Positions 53,554-63,698 of a stretch of 64,000 nt of DNA are shown one piece after another. The notes under the pieces were generated by a model, which saw only the letters and a list, made by a program, of their open reading frames with translations, was not told the origin of the DNA and made no database searches. The translations under genes and the position numbers were made by a program. The DNA is taken from positions 1-64,000 of the forward strand of contig CACYLU010000001.1 of the NCBI GenBank assembly GCA_902775375.1, written 5' to 3'. The stretch comes from an uncultured Bacteroidales bacterium. Its GTDB lineage: Bacteria; Bacteroidota; Bacteroidia; Bacteroidales; Bacteroidaceae. How positions within the stretch are numbered: position 1 is the stretch's first letter; each line of letters begins with the position of its first letter.

Positions 53554-54873
53554 ATGGAATGGAGTAAACTGATTTCCGCCAAAAGATTCGGGTTAGAAGA
53601 GTTTCATGAAGAAAGACATGAAAACCGTACTGAGTTCCAACGTGATTTTGACAGGCTGATCTTTTCGCCACCTTTTAGAAGATTGCAGAACAAGACACAG
53701 GTTTTCCCTTTGCCTGGCAGTGTATTTGTTCACAACAGACTTACTCATAGCATTGAGGTTTCTTGTGTTGGGCGCTCGTTGGGTAATGATGTTGCCAAGG
53801 GTATCTTGGAAAGAGAGCCTGCTTTGCAAAACACCAATCTGCCAGAAATAGGAGCTATCGTATCAGCAGGATGCTTGGCACACGACCTGGGCAATCCTCC
53901 ATTCGGACATTTTGGTGAGAAAGCTTTTTCCACTTTTTTCTCTGAAGGAAAAGGGTTGGCACTTAAAGAGCAGCTGAAGGAGGATCAATGGAACGACCTT
54001 ACACATTTCGAGGGTAATGCCAATACCTTCAGACTGCTGACACATCAGTTCGAAGGTCGCAGAAAAGGTGGTTTCGTGCTCACCTATTCCACCCTAGCCA
54101 GTATAGTAAAATATCCCTATTCATCGAATTTTTCCAACAAAAAGGGCAAGTTTGGCTTCTTTACTTCTGAAAGAAGCAGCTATGAACTTATTGCTGAGGC
54201 GCTGGGTATCAAAAAACTGGGCGAACAGATATATGCACGCCACCCTTTGGTTTATCTAGTGGAAGCTGCTGATGACATCTGTTATGAGATAATGGATATC
54301 GAAGATTCATTTAAACTAAAGATACTTTCTTTGGATGAGACAAAAGAGTTGTTGTTGGGCTATTTCGATGAGAACCGCAGAGTCGATATGGAGAAAACGC
54401 TGAGCTTGGTAAGCGACCACAATGAACAGATAGCCTACTTGCGCTCGAACGTAATCGGATTACTGACGCACGAATGCACACAAACTTTCTTGGCTAATGA
54501 AGAGAAAATACTGAACGGTGACTTTGAAGGTTCACTGATCAATCACATTTCAGAAAAGCCTGCCAATGCTTACAAGCATTGTTGCAAAGTGGCGTACGAG
54601 CGTATTTATAAGTCGCGAGATGTGGTGGATATTGAAGTGGCTGGTTTCCGTATCATCGGCACATTGATAGACTTAATGACTGATGCTGTGTTATCGCCAG
54701 AAAAAGCTTATTCACAGTTGCTAATCAATAGAGTATCGAGCCAGTATAACATGAGGGCGTCAGCACTATTCGATAGGATACAGGCTGTATTGGATTATGT
54801 ATCGGGAATGACGGATGTCTTCGCGCTTGACCTCTATAGAAAACTGAATGGCAATAGCCTGCCTGCAGTATAA
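53554..54873 (+). CDS. dgt: deoxyguanosinetriphosphate triphosphohydrolase
   Basis: The 439-residue HD-domain enzyme has metal ligands His65 (NRLTHSIEV), His110-Asp111 (CLAHDLGNPPFGH) and a later Asp in VEAADDICYEIMD. It splits dGTP (or dNTPs) to nucleoside and triphosphate, and some members restrict phages by depleting dNTPs. A -7 box (TACTTTTG, 53,516-53,523) lies 30 bases before the start. A strong hairpin follows. Confidence 0.94.
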   Translation: MEWSKLISAKRFGLEEFHEERHENRTEFQRDFDRLIFSPPFRRLQNKTQVFPLPGSVFVHNRLTHSIEVSCVGRSLGNDVAKGILEREPALQNTNLPEIGAIVSAGCLAHDLGNPPFGHFGEKAFSTFFSEGKGLALKEQLKEDQWNDLTHFEGNANTFRLLTHQFEGRRKGGFVLTYSTLASIVKYPYSSNFSNKKGKFGFFTSERSSYELIAEALGIKKLGEQIYARHPLVYLVEAADDICYEIMDIEDSFKLKILSLDETKELLLGYFDENRRVDMEKTLSLVSDHNEQIAYLRSNVIGLLTHECTQTFLANEEKILNGDFEGSLINHISEKPANAYKHCCKVAYERIYKSRDVVDIEVAGFRIIGTLIDLMTDAVLSPEKAYSQLLINRVSSQYNMRASALFDRIQAVLDYVSGMTDVFALDLYRKLNGNSLPAV

Positions 54874-54879
54874 AAAACA

Positions 54880-54901
54880 TTCCCCGCCATCTGGCGGGGA
54901 A
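54880..54901. terminator. strong bidirectional terminator
   Basis: TTCCCCGCCA pairs perfectly with TGGCGGGGAA, flanked by an A run before and a T run after. It ends the dgt transcript on the plus strand and the GNAT-family gene on the minus strand. Confidence 0.85.
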
Positions 54902-54905
54902 CTTT

Positions 54906-55898
54906 TTATTTATCAGGATAAATCACTTTATTTTGACCTGAAGTAAATCTTACCGCATTGGGTTCATTCTTCAAGAATGACTCTACATGCCTCATGCGTT
55001 TCTCCTCCATGATTTCATCTACTGCAATCAAGATACCTGTCTCTTCCACGTCACCAAAACCATAGTTAATGGCAGTGCCAAACATACGCATGGTAGGACT
55101 GAGGTTCATGTAAGCATTCACCAAAGGAGGAATGTTATACCCCATCTTGCGGATTTCACTGTGCAATACTTTATAGTCTTCCTTGAAAGTGTCATTAGGG
55201 AACAGTTTCGCCAATTCAGCCTCATCACTTTCAATTATTAAAGGCTTCATAGGAGTAATCAAGTTATCCTTATCACCAAAATGTTTGCGCAGGAAATACA
55301 AAATCATATCCCTGCCTTTGCGGATATATGAAGGATACATGGTAACTTTCCCGAAGAAGTATCTCACGTTGGGCTTGATAACCATCAAAGCACCCAAGCC
55401 GTCCCAAAGATTATCCAAAGCAAACAAGCCCTTACTGCCAGCTCTTGTTCCTTGATATTCTAAAGTTACAAAAGAGCGAGCCAGCTCAATGGTAGTCGGC
55501 ATATAATCTTTCAAGAACTTCTCAGAGAAGTGGAACATATGAGCTGTAGCCAGTTTAGGCTGTCCATTAGCCTCAAACTGAACATCTGTACCTAAAATAT
55601 ATCTATAGCCTCCTAAAATTTCCTCTGCCTCAGGATCCCACACAATCAACTGCTTATAGGGATTGTCCATGATGTCAAACTCATCGATATCCATCGACTT
55701 TCCAGTACCACCACCAGCAGCGCGGAAAGCAATTTCACGCAATCTGCCAATTTCTTTCATGGTATTGGGAGCATTATGAGCGGTAACAATATAAATCTGG
55801 TTATGGCTCTTATTGGTCATTCGTAGACGCTTGTCTTCAGTCAACTCCGCTTTCAGCAGATCTCTACTGATAGGCTGAATAATTTCTTCCATTATCAT
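54906..55898 (-). CDS. glsB: GNAT-fold N-acyltransferase (GlsB-like, glycine lipid synthesis)
   Basis: The 330-residue protein belongs to the OlsB/hemolysin-like GNAT N-acyltransferases: EIGRLREIAFRAAGGGTGKSMD near residue 45 (span only) and the acceptor-site ELARSFVTLEYQG near residue 145. In Bacteroides thetaiotaomicron the neighbouring genes glsB and glsA make glycine lipids by N- and then O-acylation. The same two-gene order is seen here, with the PlsC-like partner 39 bases upstream. Family and pairing are visible. The glycine substrate is by analogy. The start may be Met1 or Met3. Confidence 0.75.
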   Translation of the reverse strand: MIMEEIIQPISRDLLKAELTEDKRLRMTNKSHNQIYIVTAHNAPNTMKEIGRLREIAFRAAGGGTGKSMDIDEFDIMDNPYKQLIVWDPEAEEILGGYRYILGTDVQFEANGQPKLATAHMFHFSEKFLKDYMPTTIELARSFVTLEYQGTRAGSKGLFALDNLWDGLGALMVIKPNVRYFFGKVTMYPSYIRKGRDMILYFLRKHFGDKDNLITPMKPLIIESDEAELAKLFPNDTFKEDYKVLHSEIRKMGYNIPPLVNAYMNLSPTMRMFGTAINYGFGDVEETGILIAVDEIMEEKRMRHVESFLKNEPNAVRFTSGQNKVIYPDK

Positions 55899-55937
55899 AA
55901 TCAGTCACCTTTTCTTGATGCAGTCTTTTCAGGCTTG

Positions 55938-56771
55938 CTAAGATATATTCAGTTTATAAACTATTTCTTTTACAAATTGCGCCCATTCACTAGGGGTCTT
56001 ACTATGGTCGAACGTCTGCCAAGGGATAGGCTTGCCAATCGTTACATTGAAAGTTTTATGCCTATTCTTCAACATCTCATCAGCCAAATAAAGCATGGCA
56101 ATATTAAATTTGATGCCCAACCACTTGCACGCATTAGCCAAATTATAGAAGAAGTCGGAATTCCTTCCATCAAAATAAATGGGTACCACATCACGCTGAT
56201 ACTCTACGCTTTTTGTAACGAAGGTCTTTTTCCAGGGCAGGTCTTTAATGACACCATTCTGCTTTCTGGAGCAAATACCTGCAGGAAACATAATGAGCTG
56301 GTTTTCTTTGGAAGCGAAACCAGCTTCTACCCTTCGAGGGAAATCCTTTGACTGCTTACCAGTTTTATTAATGGGAATAAAAAAAGGAGCCAATCCATGG
56401 AGATTCATCAACAGGTCGTTAACCAAAAACTTGATCTTGCCCTGATAATGCTCACCAATTACTGCTCCTAAAGCTAAGCCATCAGCCCCTCCCAACGGAT
56501 GGTTGGATACAAAAGTGTAAAAACGGTCGTCAGAAGGCAGATTCTCTGCACCATGTACTACAATCTTGTTGTCAAGCAATTCAAGTGTACGCTTGGCAAA
56601 GTCTACACCTTGAAGATCACCCAATTCCGTCAGCATCTCGTTCAATTCGTCTTGATGCACAATGTGCTTAAGATAGGATACCACAAAACGAGGTATATAC
56701 TTCGCCTTGTCAGGAGCCTTTTCTTTCAGCACCTTGTCTATATCAATCAAAAAGACAGAGTTGTCAGCCAT
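55938..56771 (-). CDS. glsA: PlsC-fold O-acyltransferase (GlsA-like)
   Basis: The 277-residue protein is a lysophospholipid-acyltransferase relative. The catalytic block is SNHPLGGADGLALG, with His and Asp separated by five residues as in hemolysin-type members. Later comes LIMFPAGICSRKQNG (acceptor-binding) and VPIYFDGRNSDFFY. It should add the second acyl chain to the product of the GNAT partner next to it. The gene pair is minus-strand and separated from the dcw cluster by a divergent promoter region. Confidence 0.75.
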   Translation of the reverse strand: MADNSVFLIDIDKVLKEKAPDKAKYIPRFVVSYLKHIVHQDELNEMLTELGDLQGVDFAKRTLELLDNKIVVHGAENLPSDDRFYTFVSNHPLGGADGLALGAVIGEHYQGKIKFLVNDLLMNLHGLAPFFIPINKTGKQSKDFPRRVEAGFASKENQLIMFPAGICSRKQNGVIKDLPWKKTFVTKSVEYQRDVVPIYFDGRNSDFFYNLANACKWLGIKFNIAMLYLADEMLKNRHKTFNVTIGKPIPWQTFDHSKTPSEWAQFVKEIVYKLNIS

Positions 56772-56915
56772 TATTTATACGATTTGAGTGCAAATTTAAA
56801 CTATCTTTTGGATATCTAAAAGAAATTTTAAAGAAATTGTGACAAAAAGAAATCTCTTATAACTTGCCCCACCAAAACCAATCATTCAAAAATAGCTCAT
56901 TATCAACAAAATATG

Positions 56916-56962
56916 TTTTCAACAAGGCTGTTGAAAACTTTCTACAAAAAAAGTTGTAGAAA
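56916..56962 (+). promoter_or_regulatory. two tandem hairpins before the dcw cluster
   Basis: TTTTCAACA/TGTTGAAAA (56,916-56,937) and TTTCTACAA/TTGTAGAAA (56,939-56,962) are perfect 9-bp inverted repeats placed back to back, just before the MraZ boxes. They may be operator dyads or leader RNA stems. Confidence 0.6.
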
Positions 56963-56964
56963 AA

Positions 56965-56994
56965 TGTGGGGAATTGTGGGGAATTGTGTAATTT
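56965..56994 (+). promoter_or_regulatory. MraZ-box-like direct repeats
   Basis: TGTGGGGAAT occurs twice at a 10-bp interval (56,965 and 56,975), followed by a weaker TGTGTAATTT (56,985). Spaced TGGG repeats upstream of mraZ are the known binding site for MraZ in other bacteria, so this is the likely autoregulatory operator. It lies about 30 bases before the mraZ ATG. Confidence 0.75.
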
Positions 56995-57023
56995 TACGCC
57001 CAAATATCATTAACAAGGTAAGT

Positions 57024-57503
57024 ATGGCACAATTCTTAGGTAATATAGAAGCAAAAACAGATGCTAAAGGCAGGGTATTTATCCCTTCCAGCTTCAGAAA
57101 ATTGCTGCAAGCTGATGGCGATGAATGGCTAGTGCTACGCAAAGATGTTCACCAAAACTGCCTAGTGCTATACCCTGGAAGCGTTTGGAAAGAGACACAG
57201 GACCAGTTGCGCAGGAATCTGAACAAATGGAGTAAGAGAGAGCAGAATATTTTCCGCCAGTTTGTGAGTGAGGCCGAAGTGATGACCCCAGATGGCAGCG
57301 GACGAATACTCATTCCCAAGCGTTACTTACAGATGGCTAATATCAAGAGTGATGTCCGCTTTATTGGTATGGACAACACTATCGAGATTTGGGCCAAGGA
57401 AACGGCTGACCAACCATTTATGAGCAACGAAGAGTTCAGCAACGCTTTGGAAGAAACTTTGGGCGCCTATCCAGGCGAGGCTTTTTTAGGGGAGAAAGAA
57501 TGA
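57024..57503 (+). CDS. mraZ: MraZ transcriptional regulator of the dcw cluster
   Basis: I use the ATG at 57,024 (159 residues, MAQFLGNIEAKTDAKGR); the frame opening at 56,913 runs through the hairpins and operator. It has two SpoVT/AbrB-like swapped-hairpin halves with KTDAKGRVFIPSSFRK and PDGSGRILIPKRYL. It binds spaced TGGG repeats, seen directly upstream. It overlaps rsmH by four bases. Confidence 0.95.
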   Translation: MAQFLGNIEAKTDAKGRVFIPSSFRKLLQADGDEWLVLRKDVHQNCLVLYPGSVWKETQDQLRRNLNKWSKREQNIFRQFVSEAEVMTPDGSGRILIPKRYLQMANIKSDVRFIGMDNTIEIWAKETADQPFMSNEEFSNALEETLGAYPGEAFLGEKE

Positions 57504-58417
57504 TGACGAAGGATGAACAAATCTACCACGTTCCCGTTTTGCTGGAGCAGAGCATTCTAGGACTGAATATTCAGTCGGCTGGCACATACGTGGATGTTAC
57601 TTTTGGTGGAGGAGGTCATTCTAAAGAAATACTAAAGCATCTGGACAAACGTGGGCGGTTACTAAGCTTCGATCAGGATGCTGACGCTGAGAAAAACATC
57701 ATAAATGACAAAAGGTTTACTTTTGTTAGAAGCAATTTTAGGTATCTACAGAATTTTCTGCGATACTATGGAGTGGAACAGATAGATGGTTTATTAGCCG
57801 ATTTGGGCGTTTCTTCACACCACTTCGATGAGAGTGAGCGAGGTTTCTCTTTTCGTGCCGACGGTCCATTGGACATGCGGATGAACAAGCGGGCAGGACT
57901 CTCTGCTACTGATGTGGTGAATGATTACACAGAAGAGAAACTGGCTAATGTATTCTATCTTTATGGGGAACTAAAAAATAGCAGAAAACTGGCTAACACC
58001 ATCTGCAAAGCTCGAGAGGTACAGAAGTTAGACACAATCAACGCCTTTCTTGAAGTAATCAAGCCTCTTTTCAACAAAGAAAGGGAGAAAAAGGAGTTGG
58101 CTAAAGTGTTTCAGTCCTTACGCATTGAAGTGAACCAAGAGATGGAAGCTTTGAAAGAAATGCTTCAAGCTGCTACTCAGGTACTGAAACCTCATGGACG
58201 GCTGGTGGTGATTACCTATCACTCGTTAGAAGACCGTATGGTGAAAAACCTTATGAAGACAGGGAATGTGGAAGGAAAGGCTGATAAAGATTTCTATGGT
58301 AGAGTTAATACTCCATATGCTCTGATAAACAACAAAGTAATTGTACCCTCAGAGGAAGAAATAGAACGGAACCCCAGAAGCAGAAGCGCCAAACTGAGGA
58401 TTGCCGAAAAACTATAA
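57500..58417 (+). CDS. rsmH: 16S rRNA m4C1402 methyltransferase
   Basis: The 305-residue protein has the RsmH pattern: HVPVLLEQSILGL, VDVTFGGGGHSKEIL (SAM motif), GLLADLGVSSHHFDE, RGFSFRADGPLDMRM and VITYHSLEDRMVK. It methylates C1402 in the ribosomal decoding site. It overlaps mraZ at its start. Confidence 0.96.
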   Translation: MMTKDEQIYHVPVLLEQSILGLNIQSAGTYVDVTFGGGGHSKEILKHLDKRGRLLSFDQDADAEKNIINDKRFTFVRSNFRYLQNFLRYYGVEQIDGLLADLGVSSHHFDESERGFSFRADGPLDMRMNKRAGLSATDVVNDYTEEKLANVFYLYGELKNSRKLANTICKAREVQKLDTINAFLEVIKPLFNKEREKKELAKVFQSLRIEVNQEMEALKEMLQAATQVLKPHGRLVVITYHSLEDRMVKNLMKTGNVEGKADKDFYGRVNTPYALINNKVIVPSEEEIERNPRSRSAKLRIAEKL

Positions 58418-58424
58418 ACTGCGT

Positions 58425-58766
58425 ATGGCAAAGAGCGAGAAAAAAGAGAAAAAGAGATGGGGTAGCTGGCTGAGCAACATCTTAGGAGGTGACATCTTGG
58501 CCAACGAGATGTTCCGTAAGCAGTGGAAACTTATGGTGCTCATCATGGTACTCATACTCTTTTACATCGACAATCGTTACTCTTGCCAACAACAGCTCAT
58601 TGAACTTGACAAGCTGAAAGTTGAGCTGACCGATGTGAAATATGATGCTTTGACCAGAAGCTCGGAATTAATGGAGAAGAGCAGACAGTCGAAAATACAA
58701 GAATATATAGAAAAAAAACAAAGTGATTTGGAAATCGCCACTACTCCACCTTATTTAATTAAATAA
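58425..58766 (+). CDS. FtsL-like division protein
   Basis: I use the ATG at 58,425 (113 residues), seven bases after the rsmH stop. The protein has a basic cytosolic front, one membrane helix near residues 38-54 (LMVLIMVLILFYIDNRY) and a short extracytoplasmic coiled coil. Position between rsmH and ftsI is where FtsL is expected. Sequence alone would not identify it, because FtsL diverges widely. Confidence 0.75.
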   Translation: MAKSEKKEKKRWGSWLSNILGGDILANEMFRKQWKLMVLIMVLILFYIDNRYSCQQQLIELDKLKVELTDVKYDALTRSSELMEKSRQSKIQEYIEKKQSDLEIATTPPYLIK

Positions 58767-58809
58767 AAGGATAGCGGAAAGTTTAATTATCAATATCAAT
58801 TAAATAATT

Positions 58810-60951
58810 ATGGCAGTAAATAAAAGGAGCATAATGACAAGGTTTTTCCTGATAGTAGTATTATTTGCTACTGTCGGGGTTTGCATCGTGCTTAAAGCTG
58901 CCATCATCATGTTCAAGGAGAGAGGATATTGGAACGAAGTGGCTGACCGCTTTGTAAAAGAGAATGTTCTGGTGGATCCCAACAGAGGCAATATACTTTC
59001 CACCGACGGGAAACTGCTGGCAAGTTCATTACCAGAATATTCCTTGTACATGGATTTCATGGTAAGTGACCCTGACGAGAATCGCAAAGCTAAAGAGCAA
59101 GCTAAGAAAGACTCTTTGTTCAAGAGCCACCTAGATGAGATATGCGAAGGTTTACATCGTATCTTCCCAGATAGAAGTGCAGCAGCTTTCAAGCAGCACT
59201 TACAAAACGGACGTAATCGCAAGAGCCGCTATTACAGGATTTATCCAAGACGTGTGAGCTACATACAATATAAAGAGGTACAAAAACTGCCTTTCTTTAA
59301 CCTGGGTAAGAATCGTAGCGGATTGCAGGGTGTAGCCTCCAACAATCGTAAGAGGCCATTTGGCTCATTGGCACAACGTACCATAGGCGATGTTTATGCT
59401 GATACTGCTTTGGGTGCTAAGAATGGTATAGAGCTGGCTTTTGACACCCTGCTGAAAGGCAAGAAAGGTGTGACACATCGCCAGAAAGTGATGAATAAAT
59501 ACTTGAATATCACAGATATTGAGCCTATTGATGGAGCAGACATCATCTCTACCATTGACGTGGATATGCAGGACATCTGTGAAAAAGCATTGGTAGACAA
59601 ACTTTATGAGTTGAATGCTATGGTGGGCGTAGCCGTACTGATGGAGGTGAAGACGGGTGAGGTGAAGGCAATCGTGAACATGAGTAAAGGCAACGACGGT
59701 AAATATTACGAGATGCGCAACAATGCCATCAGTGATATGATGGAACCAGGATCTACCTTTAAGACTGCCTCTATCATGGTGGCTTTAGAGGATGGTAAAA
59801 TAGAACCAGATACCAAGGTGGATACGGGCAATGGTGTAAAGATGATGCATGGGCGTCCTATGAAAGACCACAACTGGAACCGTGGCGGTTATGGCGTTAT
59901 TGACGTCACAAGAATTTTGGAAGTATCATCAAATGTTGGTGTATCATCCATTATCGACCAATACTACTATGATAATCCGCAAAAGTTTGTGGATGGACTA
60001 AAAAGATTGGGTATCACAGAACCTCTGCATCTGCAGATTGCGGGTGAAGGCAAGCCTAATATCAAAGGACCAAAAGAAAGATACTTTGCCAAAACCACCT
60101 TGCCTTGGATGAGCATAGGCTATGAGACACAGATACCACCCCTGAACATACTAACCTTCTACAATGCCATCGCTAACGATGGAATAATGGTACGTCCAAA
60201 GTTTGTGAAAGCTGCAGTGAAAGATGGACAGATAATTCAAGAGTATCCAACAGAAGTGATACGCGAGAAAATAGCATCCGAATCTACATTGGAGAAAATT
60301 CGCACAATTCTGGAGAAGGTTGTAAGCCAAGGACTGGCGAAACCTGCAGGCAGTAAACAGTTTGCTGTGGCTGGCAAAACAGGTACAGCCCAGATTTCAC
60401 AAGGGGCTGCTGGTTATACGGCAGGTGGTAGGAAATACTTGGTAAGTTTCTGTGGTTATTTCCCAGCTGATGCTCCTAAATATAGTTTGATAGTTTCTAT
60501 CCAGAAACCTGGCCTTCCCGCTTCTGGAGGTTTGATGGCTGGTAGCGTATTCAGCAAGATCGCCGAGCGTGTGTTTGCCAAGAACCTGAGTTATGAGCTG
60601 AAAAATGCTATTGACAGTACGACAGTAGTAATACCCGATGTAAAATCTGGTGACTTGGCGGAAACTTCATACGTACTAGGCAAATTAAATGTACCTACAG
60701 AAGGCAAGACATCAAAAACAAGCTGGGGACGGGTAGAAGAAGACTCTGTTGGTGTGAAACTAGAACAACAGAGTCTCAAAACTGGAATCATGCCCAATGT
60801 GGTGGGCATGGGCGCCAAAGATGCTGTCTACCTGCTCGAGAAAGCAGGACTAAAGGTGAACATTGCTGGGGTCGGTAAAGTGACCAGACAATCTATCCCA
60901 TCTGGTAACAAATACTTGAAGGGACAAACAGTGGCATTGCAATTGCATTAA
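58810..60951 (+). CDS. ftsI: septal peptidoglycan transpeptidase with PASTA domain
   Basis: The 713-residue class B penicillin-binding protein has an N-terminal membrane anchor (about 11-35), a pedestal domain and a transpeptidase domain with active-site Ser315 in STFK, SSN (373-375) and Lys523 in KTGTA. One PASTA domain follows at the C-terminus (from about residue 655, [20 protein letters not shown]). It cross-links septal peptidoglycan with FtsW. Prevotella-type beta-lactam targets include this enzyme. Confidence 0.94.
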   Translation: MAVNKRSIMTRFFLIVVLFATVGVCIVLKAAIIMFKERGYWNEVADRFVKENVLVDPNRGNILSTDGKLLASSLPEYSLYMDFMVSDPDENRKAKEQAKKDSLFKSHLDEICEGLHRIFPDRSAAAFKQHLQNGRNRKSRYYRIYPRRVSYIQYKEVQKLPFFNLGKNRSGLQGVASNNRKRPFGSLAQRTIGDVYADTALGAKNGIELAFDTLLKGKKGVTHRQKVMNKYLNITDIEPIDGADIISTIDVDMQDICEKALVDKLYELNAMVGVAVLMEVKTGEVKAIVNMSKGNDGKYYEMRNNAISDMMEPGSTFKTASIMVALEDGKIEPDTKVDTGNGVKMMHGRPMKDHNWNRGGYGVIDVTRILEVSSNVGVSSIIDQYYYDNPQKFVDGLKRLGITEPLHLQIAGEGKPNIKGPKERYFAKTTLPWMSIGYETQIPPLNILTFYNAIANDGIMVRPKFVKAAVKDGQIIQEYPTEVIREKIASESTLEKIRTILEKVVSQGLAKPAGSKQFAVAGKTGTAQISQGAAGYTAGGRKYLVSFCGYFPADAPKYSLIVSIQKPGLPASGGLMAGSVFSKIAERVFAKNLSYELKNAIDSTTVVIPDVKSGDLAETSYVLGKLNVPTEGKTSKTSWGRVEEDSVGVKLEQQSLKTGIMPNVVGMGAKDAVYLLEKAGLKVNIAGVGKVTRQSIPSGNKYLKGQTVALQLH

Positions 60952-60968
60952 ACATTGATCATTATATT

Positions 60969-62417
60969 ATGATATTAGCAGAATTACTGAAAGCTATCCA
61001 ACCACAACAAGTGATAGGTGGGACGGACATTGAAATCAAAGAAGTGAACATTGACTCCCGCAAAATTGAGCAGGGACACTTGTTCATGGCGATGCGTGGA
61101 ACTCAAACGGATGGCCATACATATATCCCAGGTGCCATTGAAAAAGGAGCAGTGGCCGTACTTTGCGAGGATGTACCAGAAGAGCTCAACCCGCACGTTA
61201 CCTATATACAAGTGACTGATAGTGAGGATGCAGTAGGAAAATTGGCACATGCTTTCTATGGCTATCCTACAGAAAAGTTGGAACTGGTAGGTGTAACTGG
61301 TACCAATGGTAAAACTACTATTGCTACCTTATTATATAAAATATTCCGCTGTTTCGGATACAAAGTAGGTCTGCTCTCTACCGTATGTAACTACATTGAC
61401 GATGAGGCTATCCCTACCGATCATACAACACCTGACCCTATTACACTCAACAGGCTGCTGGGGCGCATGGCTGATGAAGGGTGCAAATATGCATTCATGG
61501 AAGTCAGTTCTCACTCAATTGCTCAGAAACGCATTAGCGGACTAAAGTTTGCTGGTGGTATTTTTACTAATCTCACTCGCGACCATTTGGATTATCATAA
61601 GACGGTGGAGAACTACTTGAAAGCCAAAAAGAAATTTTTTGACGATATGCCCAAAAACGCATTCAGCCTTACTAATCTTGACGACAAGAATGGATTGGTT
61701 ATGTTGCAGAATACGAAATCAAGGACTTACACCTACTCTTTGAGAAGTCTAGCTGATTTCAAAGGCAAAGTATTGGAAAGCCATGTAGAAGGTATGTTAC
61801 TCGACATCAATAACCACGAAGTGGCCGTACATTTTATAGGTAAGTTCAATGCCAGCAACCTGTTGGCAGTATTTGGTGCTTCTGTGCTATTAGGTAAAGA
61901 TGAAGAGGAGGTGTTAGTGGCATTGAGCACACTCTACCCTGTAGCAGGCCGTTTGGAAACCATCCACTCTCCAAAAGGTATTACTGCAGTTGTGGACTAT
62001 GCCCATACCCCTGATGCGCTAGTTAACGTACTAGCATCACTGCAAGAAGTGATGAATGGCAAAGGCCAGATTATCACAGTTGTTGGTGCTGGTGGTAATC
62101 GCGATAAGGGCAAGCGACCTATTATGGCGAAAGAAGCTGCAAAAGGTAGTGACAAAGTGATTATTACCTCCGACAACCCACGCTTTGAAGAACCACAAGA
62201 TATCATCAACGATATGTTGGCTGGCCTTGATGCAAAAGACATGGAAAAGACTATCAGCATTGTTGATCGTAAGGAAGCAATTCGCACAGCTTGCATGTTA
62301 GCACAAAAAGGAGATGTGGTGTTAGTAGCTGGCAAGGGCCACGAGGACTATCAGGAAATCAAGGGGGTTAAGCATCACTTTGACGACCGTGAGGTACTGA
62401 AAGAGATTTTTAAATGA
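60969..62417 (+). CDS. murE: UDP-MurNAc-tripeptide synthetase
   Basis: The 482-residue Mur ligase carries the ATP motif [15 protein letters not shown], the central [26 protein letters not shown] and the C-terminal [12 protein letters not shown]. In the DNPR motif, SDNPRFEEP is the form associated with meso-diaminopimelate. It adds the third stem-peptide residue. It lies 17 bases after ftsI. Confidence 0.96.
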   Translation: MILAELLKAIQPQQVIGGTDIEIKEVNIDSRKIEQGHLFMAMRGTQTDGHTYIPGAIEKGAVAVLCEDVPEELNPHVTYIQVTDSEDAVGKLAHAFYGYPTEKLELVGVTGTNGKTTIATLLYKIFRCFGYKVGLLSTVCNYIDDEAIPTDHTTPDPITLNRLLGRMADEGCKYAFMEVSSHSIAQKRISGLKFAGGIFTNLTRDHLDYHKTVENYLKAKKKFFDDMPKNAFSLTNLDDKNGLVMLQNTKSRTYTYSLRSLADFKGKVLESHVEGMLLDINNHEVAVHFIGKFNASNLLAVFGASVLLGKDEEEVLVALSTLYPVAGRLETIHSPKGITAVVDYAHTPDALVNVLASLQEVMNGKGQIITVVGAGGNRDKGKRPIMAKEAAKGSDKVIITSDNPRFEEPQDIINDMLAGLDAKDMEKTISIVDRKEAIRTACMLAQKGDVVLVAGKGHEDYQEIKGVKHHFDDREVLKEIFK

Positions 62418-62427
62418 ACAATAAGTC

Positions 62428-63696
62428 ATGTTGTATTATTTATTTGATTGGCTAAAAGAGTTGAATTTCCCTGGAGCAGGCGTATTCGGGTATACATCGT
62501 TCAGGGCGTTGATGGCAGTGATTTTATCGCTTCTTATTTCCAGCATTTGGGGTACCAAGTTTATTCATTTGCTGAAGAGAAAACAAATCACGGAAACACA
62601 ACGCAGTGCCGATATTGATCCGTTCGGTGTGAAAAAAGTGGGCGTTCCCAGTATGGGTGGTGTCATTATCATTTTCGCCATCCTCATACCTTGTCTGCTG
62701 ATTGGTAAACTCAGCAACATATATATGATCCTGATGCTCATCACTACTGTATGGTTGGGCGCATTGGGCTTTGCTGATGACTACATTAAAATATTCAAAC
62801 GCGACAAAGAGGGCTTGCATGGCAAGTTTAAAATTATTGGACAAGTAGGCTTGGGGTTTATTGTGGGCCTTACCCTCTACCTAAGTCCACAAGTGGTAAT
62901 CCGCCAGAACATCGAACTTTCCCGACCTGGGCAGGAGAAAGTAGTGGTACATGCCGCCAAAGAAATAAAGGCTACGCAGACCACTATCCCATTCTTTAAG
63001 AGCAACAACCTAGACTATGCCGATATCATGGGATTTTTGGGTGATTACGCACAGACAGGTGGCTGGATATTGTTCGTTCTGATGACTATCATTGTTGTGA
63101 CAGCAGTATCTAATGGAGCCAATCTTAACGATGGAATGGATGGAATGGCTACTGGCAATTCGGCAATAATAGGTGTTACATTAGGCATTCTAGCATATGT
63201 GTCGTCACACATCGAATTTGCCACCTATCTGAACATTATGTATATACCCGGATCGGAAGAATTGGTAGTATATATACTGGCATTTGTGGGTGCATTAATA
63301 GGTTTCTTGTGGTACAATGCCTATCCTGCACAAGTGTTCATGGGCGATACGGGAAGTCTCACCATTGGTGGTATCATTGCCGTTATTGCCATCATCATCC
63401 ATAAAGAGTTGCTCGTGCCTATTCTTTGCGGTGTATTTCTTGTAGAGAACCTGTCGGTTATCCTGCAACGCTACTACTACAAAGCTGGGAAAAAAAGAGG
63501 CGTGAAGCAGCGCTTATTTAAGCGCACGCCCATCCACGATCATTTCAGAACAAGCATGGATTTGGTAGAACAAGGATGCAGTGTGAAGTTCCAAAAACCA
63601 GAGCAATTGCTTCATGAGGCAAAGATAACAGTAAGATTTTGGATTGTGACGATTGTATTAGCAGCAATCACTATCATCACATTAAAGATAAGATAA
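62428..63696 (+). CDS. mraY: phospho-MurNAc-pentapeptide transferase
   Basis: The 422-residue multi-spanning enzyme has GFADDYIKI (the catalytic Asp pair), ANLNDGMDGMA, MGDTGSLTIGG and IHDHFR. It moves phospho-MurNAc-pentapeptide to undecaprenyl phosphate to give lipid I. At 422 residues it is longer than E. coli MraY, with an insertion near residues 155-190 (LSRPGQEKVVVHAAKEIKA). Bacteroidetes MraY proteins usually have it. Confidence 0.96.
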   Translation: MLYYLFDWLKELNFPGAGVFGYTSFRALMAVILSLLISSIWGTKFIHLLKRKQITETQRSADIDPFGVKKVGVPSMGGVIIIFAILIPCLLIGKLSNIYMILMLITTVWLGALGFADDYIKIFKRDKEGLHGKFKIIGQVGLGFIVGLTLYLSPQVVIRQNIELSRPGQEKVVVHAAKEIKATQTTIPFFKSNNLDYADIMGFLGDYAQTGGWILFVLMTIIVVTAVSNGANLNDGMDGMATGNSAIIGVTLGILAYVSSHIEFATYLNIMYIPGSEELVVYILAFVGALIGFLWYNAYPAQVFMGDTGSLTIGGIIAVIAIIIHKELLVPILCGVFLVENLSVILQRYYYKAGKKRGVKQRLFKRTPIHDHFRTSMDLVEQGCSVKFQKPEQLLHEAKITVRFWIVTIVLAAITIITLKIR

Positions 63697-63698
63697 TT

